A stretch of DNA of 55,723 nt from JBJXHC01 sp964538485 (GCA_964538485.1 CAZIHJ010000008.1:1-55723), one strand, 5' to 3'. Shown: positions 24,825 through 34,228, numbered from the stretch's first letter. The notes: generated from the sequence alone by a model not told the origin. Program-made: numbers and translations.

Positions 24825-26356
24825 TGAGAACCATCTCGTATTTCCTGTGTGTAGTTCTTTCCTTTTCTTCCACTCTTGCTCAACTTCCAGGGCTATCATC
24901 GCCAAAATTACATAGCAACACATCCATTGCCAACCTGCCACCGAGCAATTCAGTTGCCCACCTTTCCATACAAGCAAACGATATCTGGATTGGCAGCAGT
25001 AAGGGGCTCGCCCGGTCGTCAAATGGCGGACGAAGTTGGGATTCGTTTCGAGGGGTTTCTGAGTTTCCGACACTTGGGATTTTCTCCGTCGCGTTGCAGG
25101 ACAGCCTCATTTTTACATCTGGTGGATTCACCAAGGATGTCAACGGCCAAAATGTCCAAACGGGTGCCGGCTACACATTCTCCTCAAATGGGGGCGCGAG
25201 TTGGAACTTTGTTCCGCAAACACTTGACGGACGAAGCGACAGTCTCGTGTCATACGGCGCAAATACAGTTCGCTTCCTTCCGATTGTTGTACCTGAGCAA
25301 AATGTTACGTTCGATGTCGCCCTCACTGACTCGTTCGTATGGATAGCAAGCTGGTCCAGCGGGTTGCGCAAATCCAGCAATCTCGGAGCTACGTGGGAAC
25401 GTATTGTCCTCCCGTCAGATAACAGAAGCGCAATATCTCCGGATGATTCGCTGGGTCGGTATGTCATTGACCCCCGGCTGAATAACAACTTTCTCGTGTT
25501 TTCGGTTTTTGCTCAGGACGATACTACTCTCTGGGCTGGTTCTGCAGGGGGTGTTAACAAGTCAACCGATGGCGGCAGGAGTTGGGTAAAGTTCTCAACC
25601 CTCAACCAGGTTTCTTCCATTCTCGGCAACTGGGTCATCGCTATCGCAGGACAGCAGCTCACCACTGGCTATCGTGTTTGGGTAACCAACTGGCAGGCTG
25701 ACCTTGATCCGAACGAAGAGTTCGGTATCAGCTACAGTGATGATGGCGGACGCATCTGGAAGAATGCACTGCATGGCATCCGGGCATATTCTTTTGCATT
25801 CAAGGATTCAATTGTGTACGTGGCGACAGATGACGGGCTCTATCGATCCTCTGATGGCGGACTTTCCTGGAGTGGTTCCGGGACAATAATCGATGCCAAC
25901 TCGCATCAACGATTAACCACTCGTACTTTCTTTTCTGTCGGCGTTATGGGGGACACGGTTCTTGCGGGCACCGGCGGTGGAATGGTCAAGACTATTGACA
26001 GTGAGAGCCAGTCGTTTGGAGAGACCTGGGAAATTCTCCGCACATATCAGGCCGTCGGAACTTCCGGAACAACATACGCCTATCCCAATCCTTTTTCGCC
26101 TGACGATGAAAGTGTCCGGTTACACTACGCAACGCAACTTCCTTCGGCATCGGTCACGGTCGAAGTGTTCGATTTTGGGATGCACAGGGTTCGCACCGTG
26201 ATACGGGACGCACTCAGATCAGGATTTGCTGAATACGACGAACTCTGGAACGGGCGCGACGAGAACAATGTCCAAGTTGCGAATGGCGTGTATTTCTATC
26301 GCGTAGTTATCGACAATGGGGAGCCTGTCTGGGGGAAAGTGATGGTGTTGCAGTAG
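24824..26356 (+). CDS. Exported beta-propeller protein with T9SS-like C-terminal domain
   Basis: 510 residues starting at the ATG at 24824, one base inside the upstream stop. A signal peptide (residues 1-20) is followed by repeated SSNGGRSWD, SSNGGASWN, STDGGRSWV, SYSDDGGRIW and SSDGGLSWSG blades of the sialidase/BNR or Vps10 propeller type, then an FlgD-like or T9SS type A C-terminal domain beginning TTYAYPNPFSPDDE and ending NGVYFYRVVIDNGEPVWGKVMVLQ. That end points to export across the outer membrane by the type IX system and attachment at the surface. The propeller may bind or sense a ligand; no catalytic set is recognised. Two PorV-like genes follow directly. Confidence 0.87.
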   Translation: MRTISYFLCVVLSFSSTLAQLPGLSSPKLHSNTSIANLPPSNSVAHLSIQANDIWIGSSKGLARSSNGGRSWDSFRGVSEFPTLGIFSVALQDSLIFTSGGFTKDVNGQNVQTGAGYTFSSNGGASWNFVPQTLDGRSDSLVSYGANTVRFLPIVVPEQNVTFDVALTDSFVWIASWSSGLRKSSNLGATWERIVLPSDNRSAISPDDSLGRYVIDPRLNNNFLVFSVFAQDDTTLWAGSAGGVNKSTDGGRSWVKFSTLNQVSSILGNWVIAIAGQQLTTGYRVWVTNWQADLDPNEEFGISYSDDGGRIWKNALHGIRAYSFAFKDSIVYVATDDGLYRSSDGGLSWSGSGTIIDANSHQRLTTRTFFSVGVMGDTVLAGTGGGMVKTIDSESQSFGETWEILRTYQAVGTSGTTYAYPNPFSPDDESVRLHYATQLPSASVTVEVFDFGMHRVRTVIRDALRSGFAEYDELWNGRDENNVQVANGVYFYRVVIDNGEPVWGKVMVLQ

Positions 26357-27316
26357 ATGAGACCGTCAAGAAATATCGGATTGTTACTATTTTTGATGAC
26401 TGTGTTTCAGGCCACTGACGCCAACGCGCAAATTGGCGGGAAAGCAGGAGCGTTCAGTCGCATGGGCTTTGGGGCAAGGGGTATCGGCCTGGGAAACGCC
26501 ATGACCGCAGTTTCTTCCGGTGATGTCGTTGGCTACTATAATCCTGCTGCACTGCCATTTGCGCCGGAGAGGAACGTCGCTGCCACATTTGGCATCCTCT
26601 CACTCGACAGAAGACTCAATTTCCTCAGTTTTACTCAACCGTTGCGCCCTTCCGCAGGGCTTGCATTCGGCATCATCAACTCCGGAGTAAGTGACATTGA
26701 CGGTAGAGACTCCGATGGAGAGCCTACCGGAATGCTGAACACATCAGAGAACCAGATATTCCTCGCATTCGCCAATCAATTCAAGGGCGGGTTGAGTATT
26801 GGCATCAACATCAAATTGTACTATCACCGATTGTACACAGATGTCACCTCAACCACAGTCGGGGTGGATTTCGGAGCCATGCTTAAGCTCACAGATGCTC
26901 TCACGATCGGAGCGTGTGTTCGGGATGTCAATTCCCAATATAAATGGGATACCTCCGAGCTCTATGGACAGTCCGGCAACACAACTAATGACAAGTTTCC
27001 ACTTCTTTACTCTTTCGGCGCATCATACAACCTTCCGGATAGCATCGGGCTGCTTGCCGCTGATGTTGAGGCAAGCAATCAAAGCACGCTCATCGTCCGC
27101 GCCGGCATTGAGGCTCCCCTGCTTCCTGAGTTGACTTTGCGCGCGGGTATCGACCGGATGGACATCAGGGACAAGGGAAATGGTGTAAAGCCGTCGTTTG
27201 GATTCACGGTGCGCAAGGGGATGGGTGATTGGATTCCAGCACTCAGTTATGTCTATGTTATAGAGCCGTTCTCCTCATCAGGAATACATTTGATTTCACT
27301 ATCAGTGGTATTGTAA
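26357..27316 (+). CDS. PorV/PorQ-like outer-membrane protein (UPF0164 type)
   Basis: 319 residues with a signal peptide (cleavage near ANAQ, residue 25). The N-terminal motif SRMGFGARGIGLGNAMTA followed by VGYYNPAALPF is the family signature shared with PorV/PorQ and FadL-type 14-stranded barrels. The C-terminus ends in a hydrophobic strand (ISLSVVL). PorV shuttles T9SS cargo to the attachment complex in better-studied Bacteroidota; whether this protein plays that role is inferred from family and from the T9SS-like protein encoded directly upstream (stop and start abut). Confidence 0.85.
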   Translation: MRPSRNIGLLLFLMTVFQATDANAQIGGKAGAFSRMGFGARGIGLGNAMTAVSSGDVVGYYNPAALPFAPERNVAATFGILSLDRRLNFLSFTQPLRPSAGLAFGIINSGVSDIDGRDSDGEPTGMLNTSENQIFLAFANQFKGGLSIGINIKLYYHRLYTDVTSTTVGVDFGAMLKLTDALTIGACVRDVNSQYKWDTSELYGQSGNTTNDKFPLLYSFGASYNLPDSIGLLAADVEASNQSTLIVRAGIEAPLLPELTLRAGIDRMDIRDKGNGVKPSFGFTVRKGMGDWIPALSYVYVIEPFSSSGIHLISLSVVL

Positions 27317-28236
27317 TGACAAAAACAAACGCGATATTGGTCTGTTTGCTATTTTTGGGCATCCAACATTCCAAAGCGGGTGCGGGGGGATCGGGATTTT
27401 CGTTCCTTACACTTGGAATTTCCGGACAGGGTGTTGCCATGGCTGATGCGGTTGGAGCACACACCTCAGGAGCAGCAGCCACGTTCTACAATCCGGCCGG
27501 GCTCGTTCACGATGGAACTGCACACCCGGGCACCCAACTGTTATTCATGCACAAAGAGTGGATCCAGGACTCCCGTACACAATTCCTCGGCGCCAGTGTA
27601 CCGATCGGGGATGAAAGCTCTCTGGGTATTTCGCTGAACAATACGACTGTATCAGACATTGAGATACGCACCAGACCCGGTCCCTCTGAAGGGACGTTTA
27701 CGTCACGTAATTTCTCTCTGGGTTTGTCATATGCACAACGGCTCAACGACGACCTCACGGTTGGCATCACAGGAAAATTCCTTTATGAGAAGCTGTTAGT
27801 GGATGAAGCTTCCGGGTTTGCGCTGGATTTCGGCTCGCAATTTCAGACACCGATAGAAGGGCTTGCGCTCGGTGTGACAATCGCAAACATCGGCAGCGTC
27901 AGTGAACTCCGTTCCGAGAAGTCCTCCTTGCCATCATATATGAGAATTGGTCCGTCATTCAGAATCGACTTGCCTGACATCTCGTCGAAGCTCCTTTTTG
28001 CCTCTGATGTGATTCATATATTTCCTGACGGTCTATCGTTGGTGGGTTTCGGCGGAGAGATCGTGTTCCAGGAAATGGTTGCGATACGCACCGGGTATCA
28101 ACTCGGCTACGAGGCGCGGGGGTTCTCAACAGGAGGGGGAATTACCTACGGGGTGTTTACGCTCGACTATGCATTCGCCCCGCTCACTTATGATCTTGGC
28201 AGCAGCCATACTATTGCCCTTGTACTGAATTTGTAG
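27316..28236 (+). CDS. PorV/PorQ-like outer-membrane protein, second copy
   Basis: 306 residues from the ATG at 27316, which shares a base with the stop of the first copy (TAATG). A signal peptide ends near residue 20. The family motif reads FLTLGISGQGVAMADAVGAHTSGAAATFYNPAGL, and the C-terminal strand ends in LNL. The two adjacent copies differ a good deal and are probably old paralogues. This is the last gene of the rightward surface-protein operon, converging with a leftward operon 14 bp away. Confidence 0.85.
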   Translation: MTKTNAILVCLLFLGIQHSKAGAGGSGFSFLTLGISGQGVAMADAVGAHTSGAAATFYNPAGLVHDGTAHPGTQLLFMHKEWIQDSRTQFLGASVPIGDESSLGISLNNTTVSDIEIRTRPGPSEGTFTSRNFSLGLSYAQRLNDDLTVGITGKFLYEKLLVDEASGFALDFGSQFQTPIEGLALGVTIANIGSVSELRSEKSSLPSYMRIGPSFRIDLPDISSKLLFASDVIHIFPDGLSLVGFGGEIVFQEMVAIRTGYQLGYEARGFSTGGGITYGVFTLDYAFAPLTYDLGSSHTIALVLNL

Positions 28237-28250
28237 CCGCGAGGGGACTG

Positions 28251-29105
28251 TCAGTCTCTGTGCAGCAGATAATACCTTGGAGTTTTTCTTTGAGTGAATT
28301 TTATTGCAGGGCCGGGATAGTGAAACATGTTCAAGGTTTTCTGCACAAGCAACAGGTCTTGATTACCAGTTGTAAATGACTCGAGGTTAATGTCAAAACC
28401 AATAACTGCTTCACGCCTGCTCCCCCGATCGTCAACACTGTATCCTACCGCAATCTGGAGAAAATCCGGCCAGTACGTTTGTAACGCCTCAGGTAATAAG
28501 TTATCGATATTCACCGCAAGCCAGTATGTGTGCGCATCGTAGTGTTCGGTGAACCGCGGTGGAAACCTGTACCCATCCCGTGGGACATAACTCCACTTGA
28601 GGTTGAAATCTTTGAGAACAGGAAACTTCGTTTGCAGGATTCCATAACCAACGCCGCTCAAGTTAAAGAGCAAGTCTTGATAGTCAAAGCCAAATTCGCT
28701 GACCCCATCCCCGATCTCAATTGAAAGAGCAAAGAACGTAGAAGTCCCGGCTGCCCACCACAACGCGGTTGATTCATCGTGTCCGCCCCACACCATGATA
28801 TTGCGGAAGGTGTGAAAATAGAAGTAAGACGTGAACAGGTGGCCGGCTTTGTCGATGCCAAGAGAAGATCCGCCGAGCCAGCCCTCGGCGTGAAACGTAA
28901 ACGGCTTCGATGCATCCTTCCACCATGCGTAATACGAATCCACAAGTGAACCGACAAGCAGGCCACCGACAAGGACATTGGAAACGACTTTGCGTCCGGA
29001 TAGTTCTTGTGTCTGCTCAACACCATCCCTGACGCACAGTGAATCCATCGCAAAACCCCGGTACGGAGCAACAACTACAAGAAGCCAGAATGTAATCTTC
29101 TTCAT
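28251..29105 (-). CDS. DUF2279-family membrane or lipoprotein-like protein
   Basis: 284 residues with an N-terminal signal peptide (cleavage near FAM, residue 20). It contains the DUF2279 pattern: GIDKAGHLFTSYFYFH, WWAAGTSTFFALSIEIGDGVSEFGFDYQDLLFN with conserved acidic residues, and GILQTKFPVL. This family, related to YfiM, is predicted to be envelope-associated; its biochemical role is unknown. It is the last gene of the leftward GT9/endonuclease/aspartokinase operon, 8 bp after the next-upstream gene. Confidence 0.75.
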   Translation of the reverse strand: MKKITFWLLVVVAPYRGFAMDSLCVRDGVEQTQELSGRKVVSNVLVGGLLVGSLVDSYYAWWKDASKPFTFHAEGWLGGSSLGIDKAGHLFTSYFYFHTFRNIMVWGGHDESTALWWAAGTSTFFALSIEIGDGVSEFGFDYQDLLFNLSGVGYGILQTKFPVLKDFNLKWSYVPRDGYRFPPRFTEHYDAHTYWLAVNIDNLLPEALQTYWPDFLQIAVGYSVDDRGSRREAVIGFDINLESFTTGNQDLLLVQKTLNMFHYPGPAIKFTQRKTPRYYLLHRD

Positions 29106-29113
29106 CAGGTTTG

Positions 29114-29905
29114 CTAGAGGTCGATATAGAGTGAAATGAGATCAGCGGTTTCCTTCTGATCAAAGAGCTGTCCGCGGTCGTCAAACCCTCTGCGATGGGT
29201 GTACGCAATGCGCAATGAGGATGGGCCTCTCGAAAATAGAGAGACACCTACCTGATAACTTTGCGTGCTCCCCCACCCTACTTCTTGTTTAAGTTTGATG
29301 TCAACAGCGCCGTAGACAGATGCAAAGTTCGTTACTTGCCAGCCTGTACTCTCGACACCGCACTGGACCAACCATCTCTTGTCAATCACCGGCTCGTTAT
29401 GGTAATTGAAAATTATGGACGCGTACGTTTTCACTGCTTCCACCGGCGTGTACCACCATAGTCCGGCAAGCACATAGTCCTTCACAGAGGAAATCGAGGT
29501 CTTCCCAAGCTGTTCAATGCCATCATCGGCGTAATGCGAACTGATATGACCGTATGCGGCGCGAACAGCAAAGGAGTCTATGCGCAAGTCAACCGGAAAG
29601 TCAATGCGATAATCCACGGTGTGCACACTGATGTGTCCCGGTGTCTTGATAATGCGATTGAACACCGTCGCTCCCACACTCAACTGAATTACCGATGGCA
29701 CGTGTGCCTGTACAAGTGGCAGCGAGCCACCAATGGCACCAATCCAATCTCTATTGTTGGTGACGCGGGAAAGTGAAAGCTGATGAGCAAGAGCATCCGC
29801 ACGGAAGGTGTGAAAAATCTTCCTGTCAGGAAACGTCGTGAGCGAAAAATCCTGAGACTGAGCTATCTGGACCAGGAATAGGAGTGGAACGAGGATTCTA
29901 TGCAT
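29114..29905 (-). CDS. DUF1207-like outer-membrane protein
   Basis: 263 residues with a signal peptide (cleavage near SQ, residue 18). The sequence is beta-rich; AYGHISSHYADD near residue 118 and EVGWGSTQSYQVGVSLFSRG near residue 205 fit the DUF1207 family, whose members are barrel-like envelope proteins of unknown role. The C-terminus (LISLYIDL) is a hydrophobic strand. It overlaps the downstream end of the GT9 gene by 8 bp, so it is in the same operon. The family assignment is moderately secure. Confidence 0.6.
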   Translation of the reverse strand: MHRILVPLLFLVQIAQSQDFSLTTFPDRKIFHTFRADALAHQLSLSRVTNNRDWIGAIGGSLPLVQAHVPSVIQLSVGATVFNRIIKTPGHISVHTVDYRIDFPVDLRIDSFAVRAAYGHISSHYADDGIEQLGKTSISSVKDYVLAGLWWYTPVEAVKTYASIIFNYHNEPVIDKRWLVQCGVESTGWQVTNFASVYGAVDIKLKQEVGWGSTQSYQVGVSLFSRGPSSLRIAYTHRRGFDDRGQLFDQKETADLISLYIDL

Positions 29906-31064
29906 GCTTCTTTATAGTGCGTTCCCCGTGAACCTTTTGGAATTCCATCACATGACCGACGATAGCATCCAGGTCTACCATCTGTATGCATTCAAGATTA
30001 TACGGGCACTCTTTCTTCCAGCACGGAGAGCACGCCAGACCATCAGGAATGAGTTTCACCCCGTTGTCAAAGAGGTCGATCTCCGTCCAGCAACTTACGC
30101 CAAACCAAACGATCACATGTTTCTGCAACGCAATTGCGGCATGCATACCGAAGGAATCTCCAGAGACAACAATGTCGCAGAGATTGATGTAACAAAGTCC
30201 CCGACGTACCCCTTCTGTCGTTGGAGTGTTGATGACAGCATCACCCGCCTGTCGGCTTATCTCTGCGTTTCTGAGTGTATCCTCAGGGCCGCCAACGAGC
30301 ATAAGCCGCAACCCGGGCTGCAATGACAACCTCCGAATGAGTTGAACATGCTGTTCAATGGTCATCTTCTTGTTCGGATATAGTTCGGAGCATCCCGTGT
30401 TGAAACCTACAACAATGGTATCCTCATGTATGCCAGCAATTTGCCGGTATTCTTCGCAATAGGATTTTTCTGGGCCAGACAAATATACAGAATATCGATC
30501 ACGCTGGTACTTGAGCTTGAACTGTTCACACTGAAGTTGCGGGACGGTTTTCTGATTAACACGGAATTTCAGGCGGTCATCGAGTCCGAGAATATAATTT
30601 TCCTGGGATTCCTTGTTCAAAGGAACTATGGCCCCGTTCTTGTTCAACCCAAAACCGAGTTTCATCTTCGATTTCAGGGTGTTGGTGAAAGCACATGAAC
30701 GCTGGGATTTGTCGACATTCAACACAACGTCGAATTTCATTTGCTGTAGCACAAGCCAGCTTTCCGGTTCCCAGGAATATACACGGTCAATGAGCGGATT
30801 GTGAGCGAGGAGTGGCGCGGCATTCTTGAGTGTGATCCAGTAGATGCGACTTTTCGGGTACTTTCTTTTCAAGGGGGCGAGAATACTGGCGGTCACCAGT
30901 ACATTACCCATAGCATCAAGGTTCACAATAAGTATCCTTGTCCCTATGGGCTCATTGTCAACACATTCCCGGTAACAGCGAGTATCAGGAAAGCAGGGCT
31001 TATAGCCGGTGAAGTGTTTACATTCAGGAATCCGGAGTGCAACAGCTTGTAATCGTTTTTTCAT
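29898..31064 (-). CDS. Family 9 glycosyltransferase (heptosyltransferase-like)
   Basis: 388 residues. The GT9 start ILIVNLDAMGNVLVTASIL comes after a 45-residue N-terminal extension holding four cysteines (CKHF, PCFP, TRCYREC). The C-terminal donor part carries VVSGDSFGMHAAIAL and WFGVS, the ADP-heptose-type site, and then CSPCWKKECPYNLEC. These two cysteine groups could bind a metal, a feature seen in a subset of GT9 proteins. It overlaps the second GT9 gene upstream by 4 bp (ATGA). The role is probably addition of a heptose-like sugar to LPS core or another surface glycan. Confidence 0.88.
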   Translation of the reverse strand: MKKRLQAVALRIPECKHFTGYKPCFPDTRCYRECVDNEPIGTRILIVNLDAMGNVLVTASILAPLKRKYPKSRIYWITLKNAAPLLAHNPLIDRVYSWEPESWLVLQQMKFDVVLNVDKSQRSCAFTNTLKSKMKLGFGLNKNGAIVPLNKESQENYILGLDDRLKFRVNQKTVPQLQCEQFKLKYQRDRYSVYLSGPEKSYCEEYRQIAGIHEDTIVVGFNTGCSELYPNKKMTIEQHVQLIRRLSLQPGLRLMLVGGPEDTLRNAEISRQAGDAVINTPTTEGVRRGLCYINLCDIVVSGDSFGMHAAIALQKHVIVWFGVSCWTEIDLFDNGVKLIPDGLACSPCWKKECPYNLECIQMVDLDAIVGHVMEFQKVHGERTIKKHA

Positions 31065-32089
31065 TCCAGGCGGATATTGTTTTTCTTCACGAGCTTTTGA
31101 ACGGCTGCGTACACCTCATCAACCGAGAGTTCACGCATACAGGGATGAGCTATCGGGCAGGCTGTCAGGTTACAGCCAAGGCACTTCACAGACTCATTTC
31201 GCACCGTAAGGTGGGAATTCCCATAGGGTCCCTGCAACAGAGGATTCGTCGGGCCAAAGATACCCAGCACCGGAGTACCAACAGCAGCAGCTATGTGCAT
31301 CGGGCCGGAATCATTACTGACAACAAAAGCACATCGCTTGAGCAACGCCCCGAGTTGTTGCAGCGTTGTTTCGGGCGGAATATGCAAATGATGTTTAGCC
31401 ATTGACTGCACTTGCTGCACTTCTGCGAGTTGGCCGGGACCCCATGTGAGGAGGATAGCAACATTCATTGTCCCGGCAATGCGATCCGCAAGTTGTGCAA
31501 AGTGCTCCAGTGACCACCGTTTTGTGTACCACCCGCCGCCAGTGTTCAAAGCAACCAGCGGGATTCCTTTACGCGCTATGCTTTCAACATATGCGCGGAT
31601 GTATGATTCATGTTCATGAGCGATGGGAAAGTAGAGATTACGGTCTTGAATAGCAATACCAATACGTTCCAACGCGTCGAGATTAAACTGCGTGTTGTGT
31701 ACTTCCCCACCTCTTGGCTCAACCACAATGTTGTAGGCATACGTTCTTCCTTTGAATCTATACCCTACCCTGTACCGTGCGCCGCTGAGTCGTGTGACCA
31801 TCGCTGTTCGCGGATTCCCAAACAGATCAATGACAAGATCATATCGCCGGCTTCGCACGAACCGGATGAGTTGTATACCACTCATTGTCCCACGATCGAA
31901 CACAAGGACGTTATTGACATCCGGGTTGTGTTTGACGATATCCAGACTGGGAGGCTCTGTCAGGAATTCCAACCCAGCATCCGGAAAGGAGAGACGAAGG
32001 TTCCTGAGCACAATCGTCGAAAGGAGAACATCTCCGATTGCTCTTAGCTTTATTACAAGTATCTTCCTGATGAATTGAGAATCAATCAC
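31061..32089 (-). CDS. Family 9 glycosyltransferase (heptosyltransferase-like)
   Basis: 342 residues. ILVIKLRAIGDVLLSTIVLRNLR is the GT9 opening, with DLVIDLFGNPRTA and the acceptor loop next. The donor site reads VVSNDSGPMHIAAAVGTPVLGIFGPTNP near residue 260, close to WaaF. A CLGCNLTACPIAHPC cluster lies near the C-terminus, like its neighbour. No membrane segment is seen. With its neighbour it would supply two heptosyl transfers to lipid A core, as WaaC/WaaF do. It overlaps the endonuclease gene upstream by 4 bp. Confidence 0.92.
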   Translation of the reverse strand: MIDSQFIRKILVIKLRAIGDVLLSTIVLRNLRLSFPDAGLEFLTEPPSLDIVKHNPDVNNVLVFDRGTMSGIQLIRFVRSRRYDLVIDLFGNPRTAMVTRLSGARYRVGYRFKGRTYAYNIVVEPRGGEVHNTQFNLDALERIGIAIQDRNLYFPIAHEHESYIRAYVESIARKGIPLVALNTGGGWYTKRWSLEHFAQLADRIAGTMNVAILLTWGPGQLAEVQQVQSMAKHHLHIPPETTLQQLGALLKRCAFVVSNDSGPMHIAAAVGTPVLGIFGPTNPLLQGPYGNSHLTVRNESVKCLGCNLTACPIAHPCMRELSVDEVYAAVQKLVKKNNIRLE

Positions 32090-32841
32090 ACCTTTGCCAT
32101 GATATTATCAAGAAGCATGAAGTCGTGGTTCGCTTTGGAATCAGATCGCTTTCTTTTCGACGTGACTGTTTTCCCTTCGAAGGAACAGGAAGCAAAGAGC
32201 GGGCAAGTGTCGCAGGCGGGATTGTTCGACCTGCATACTGATCGCCCAAACCTTATGAGGTTTGTATGGAAGGTGTACCCCTTGTTCCGTGGGAACAACG
32301 ACCGCATTTGATCGAACGTCTTATCCGGAGAACTCGTCCGGACAAAACCGAGCCGATTACAGATTCGGTGGACATGCGTATCCACCGGAAAGATATCTCT
32401 CCCCATGGAAAACAGAAGGACGCACGAGGCCGTCTTCACTCCCACACCTGGCATTGAAGTCAGTTCCTTGATCACCTGATCGTCATCCGACGCGTGCAAG
32501 TCGGAGAGATCATACTTCCCGAATCTCTCCTTCACCCTCAGAAGTGTCTGTTTGATTCGGGCAGACTTCTGATTCGCCATTCCACCAACACGGATGGCTG
32601 CCCGTATTTGGGGCAGGCGCGCGACGGCAAGAGACTCCCAGGTACGAAACCTCGCCCGAAGACCATGATATGCCCGATGGCTGTTTTTGTCGTTGGTGTT
32701 CTGTGAAAGAATGGTTGCAATCAGCATCTCGAGAGGCGTTGGCAGTTGTGCAGGTTGGCGGGGTACTCCAAGGTGGCGTTCCAAGACGAGGGCAGCCCTT
32801 GCAACCCTGGAGCGAAGGACAGATGCCTCGCTACGAACCAT
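32086..32841 (-). CDS. Endonuclease III-family DNA glycosylase/AP lyase
   Basis: 251 residues from the ATG at 32841, overlapping the aspartokinase end by 11 bp; a longer frame starts at 32895. The HhH segment is LTSMPGVGVKTASCVLLF with Lys and the downstream VDTHVHR supplying the catalytic Asp. A C-terminal 4Fe-4S site, Cys-x6-Cys-x2-Cys-x5-Cys (CRSNNPACDTCPLFASC), is complete, followed by a basic tail. It removes oxidised pyrimidines and nicks AP sites. It is not necessarily the main nth gene; related MutY/UV-endonuclease members share this layout. Its place between LPS and lysine genes is unusual. Confidence 0.9.
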   Translation of the reverse strand: MVRSEASVLRSRVARAALVLERHLGVPRQPAQLPTPLEMLIATILSQNTNDKNSHRAYHGLRARFRTWESLAVARLPQIRAAIRVGGMANQKSARIKQTLLRVKERFGKYDLSDLHASDDDQVIKELTSMPGVGVKTASCVLLFSMGRDIFPVDTHVHRICNRLGFVRTSSPDKTFDQMRSLFPRNKGYTFHTNLIRFGRSVCRSNNPACDTCPLFASCSFEGKTVTSKRKRSDSKANHDFMLLDNIMAKV

Positions 32842-34228
32842 GGGAAATTGTTTCAAAGATCCCCTGTAGTTCAGTGGACTCGAAAAACTCTGCATGGAGG
32901 CGATTGAGTGCTTCAGGAATCTGACTGTCGTCCATCACAAGAGTGATGTTGGAGTCGGATCCTCCGAATGAAATCATCGTGATATTGATTGAAGCAAGGG
33001 GACGAAACACCCGGTCGACAATCCCCCTTTGATTCCGTAACCCGGTCCCGACGAGACAGAGGCTTCCCTTGTTGTTGAATACGGTTACCTCTCCCAAGTC
33101 CTGAAGGTCATGGAGAACATTCTCACCACTGAGATTCTGTTCAAAGGCAATCGAAATGCTATACTCAGAAGTAACAATCAGGCCCGCCGGGATATTATGT
33201 CGGTTGAGAACATTAAATATACCCTCCCAAAACATGTATTGATTGAGTCTTTTCCGTGGAATAATATTCATGACCGCGATTTTGCTTTTGTATGCAATAG
33301 ACTTAAGAACTGCCGAAGCGGAATCAGATTGGGAACCAACCCATGTTCCTGTACTTCCCTCTCGCTTTGAGTTCAGGATCTGGACGGGAATGCCTTTCTC
33401 AAGCACGGGCAGCATTGTGTTCGGATGCAATACCTTTGCTCCAAAGTACGACAATTCAAAAGCTTCAGAAAAACTCATCCTATTTACCTTACGAGGAGAA
33501 CCTACAACTCTTGGATCGGCAGTCAGAATCCCATCGACATCCGTCCAAATCTGGACACGTTCAGCGTGGATTGCTGCTCCGATGATCGAAGCGGAATAGT
33601 CTGAGCTCTCCCGACCCATCGTCGTGTATGCGCCTTCATGGGTGACACCAATAAAACCCTGTGTGACTGGTACCTGACCATTCTTGACCATTGGAACCAC
33701 AATGTCATGCAGGTGCTTTTGAACCTCTACCATAATCGGCTCCGCCTGTCCGAAATGCGCGTCTGTCACCATGAACTCACGGGCGTCTGTCCACACGGCA
33801 TCGACTCCCGCTTCACGAAGGGCTGCAGCGACTATCCGCGATGAGAGCCGCTCACCATGTGAACATATGGCATCTTTTGACCGGGGGGTTAGCTCACGGA
33901 GAATGGAGATGCCTTTGATAATATCCTTGATTTGATTCAAGTGATCAAAAAGGATCTGTTCCAAATGACTGGCAGTTTCACGAGAGTTGATCAGGTTGTC
34001 AATAATCCTCGTATGCCTTTCAAAAAGGCGTGTGACTACGGAAACGGCATCTGTCTCTCGGCCTGCCGCGGCGGTGTTCGCAGCGAGTTCAAGCTCATTA
34101 GTGGCTTTTGCAATAGCGGATATAACAACAATCGGTTGGTGCTCAAGGTGGGCCTTCACGATGCGAATAACATTCGACATGGCTTTCGCATCCTCATTCG
34201 AGGTCCCGCCGAACTTCATGACAATCAT
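32831..34228 (-). CDS. lysC: Aspartate kinase (first copy)
   Basis: 465 residues. The N-terminal KFGGTS motif, the catalytic SHGERLSSRIVAAAL segment, VTQGFIG with the TMGRESSDYSASI loop and IWTDVDGILTADPR all match monofunctional aspartokinases with a C-terminal pair of ACT domains (about 300-465), the site of amino-acid feedback. It starts the leftward operon that continues with the endonuclease and GT9 genes. AAGGAT lies nine bases before the ATG. A second aspartokinase at 51 kb suggests that isoenzymes respond to different end products. The gene symbol is assigned by function; the two copies could equally be lysC and thrA-type isoforms. Confidence 0.93.
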   Translation of the reverse strand: MIVMKFGGTSNEDAKAMSNVIRIVKAHLEHQPIVVISAIAKATNELELAANTAAAGRETDAVSVVTRLFERHTRIIDNLINSRETASHLEQILFDHLNQIKDIIKGISILRELTPRSKDAICSHGERLSSRIVAAALREAGVDAVWTDAREFMVTDAHFGQAEPIMVEVQKHLHDIVVPMVKNGQVPVTQGFIGVTHEGAYTTMGRESSDYSASIIGAAIHAERVQIWTDVDGILTADPRVVGSPRKVNRMSFSEAFELSYFGAKVLHPNTMLPVLEKGIPVQILNSKREGSTGTWVGSQSDSASAVLKSIAYKSKIAVMNIIPRKRLNQYMFWEGIFNVLNRHNIPAGLIVTSEYSISIAFEQNLSGENVLHDLQDLGEVTVFNNKGSLCLVGTGLRNQRGIVDRVFRPLASINITMISFGGSDSNITLVMDDSQIPEALNRLHAEFFESTELQGIFETISHGS

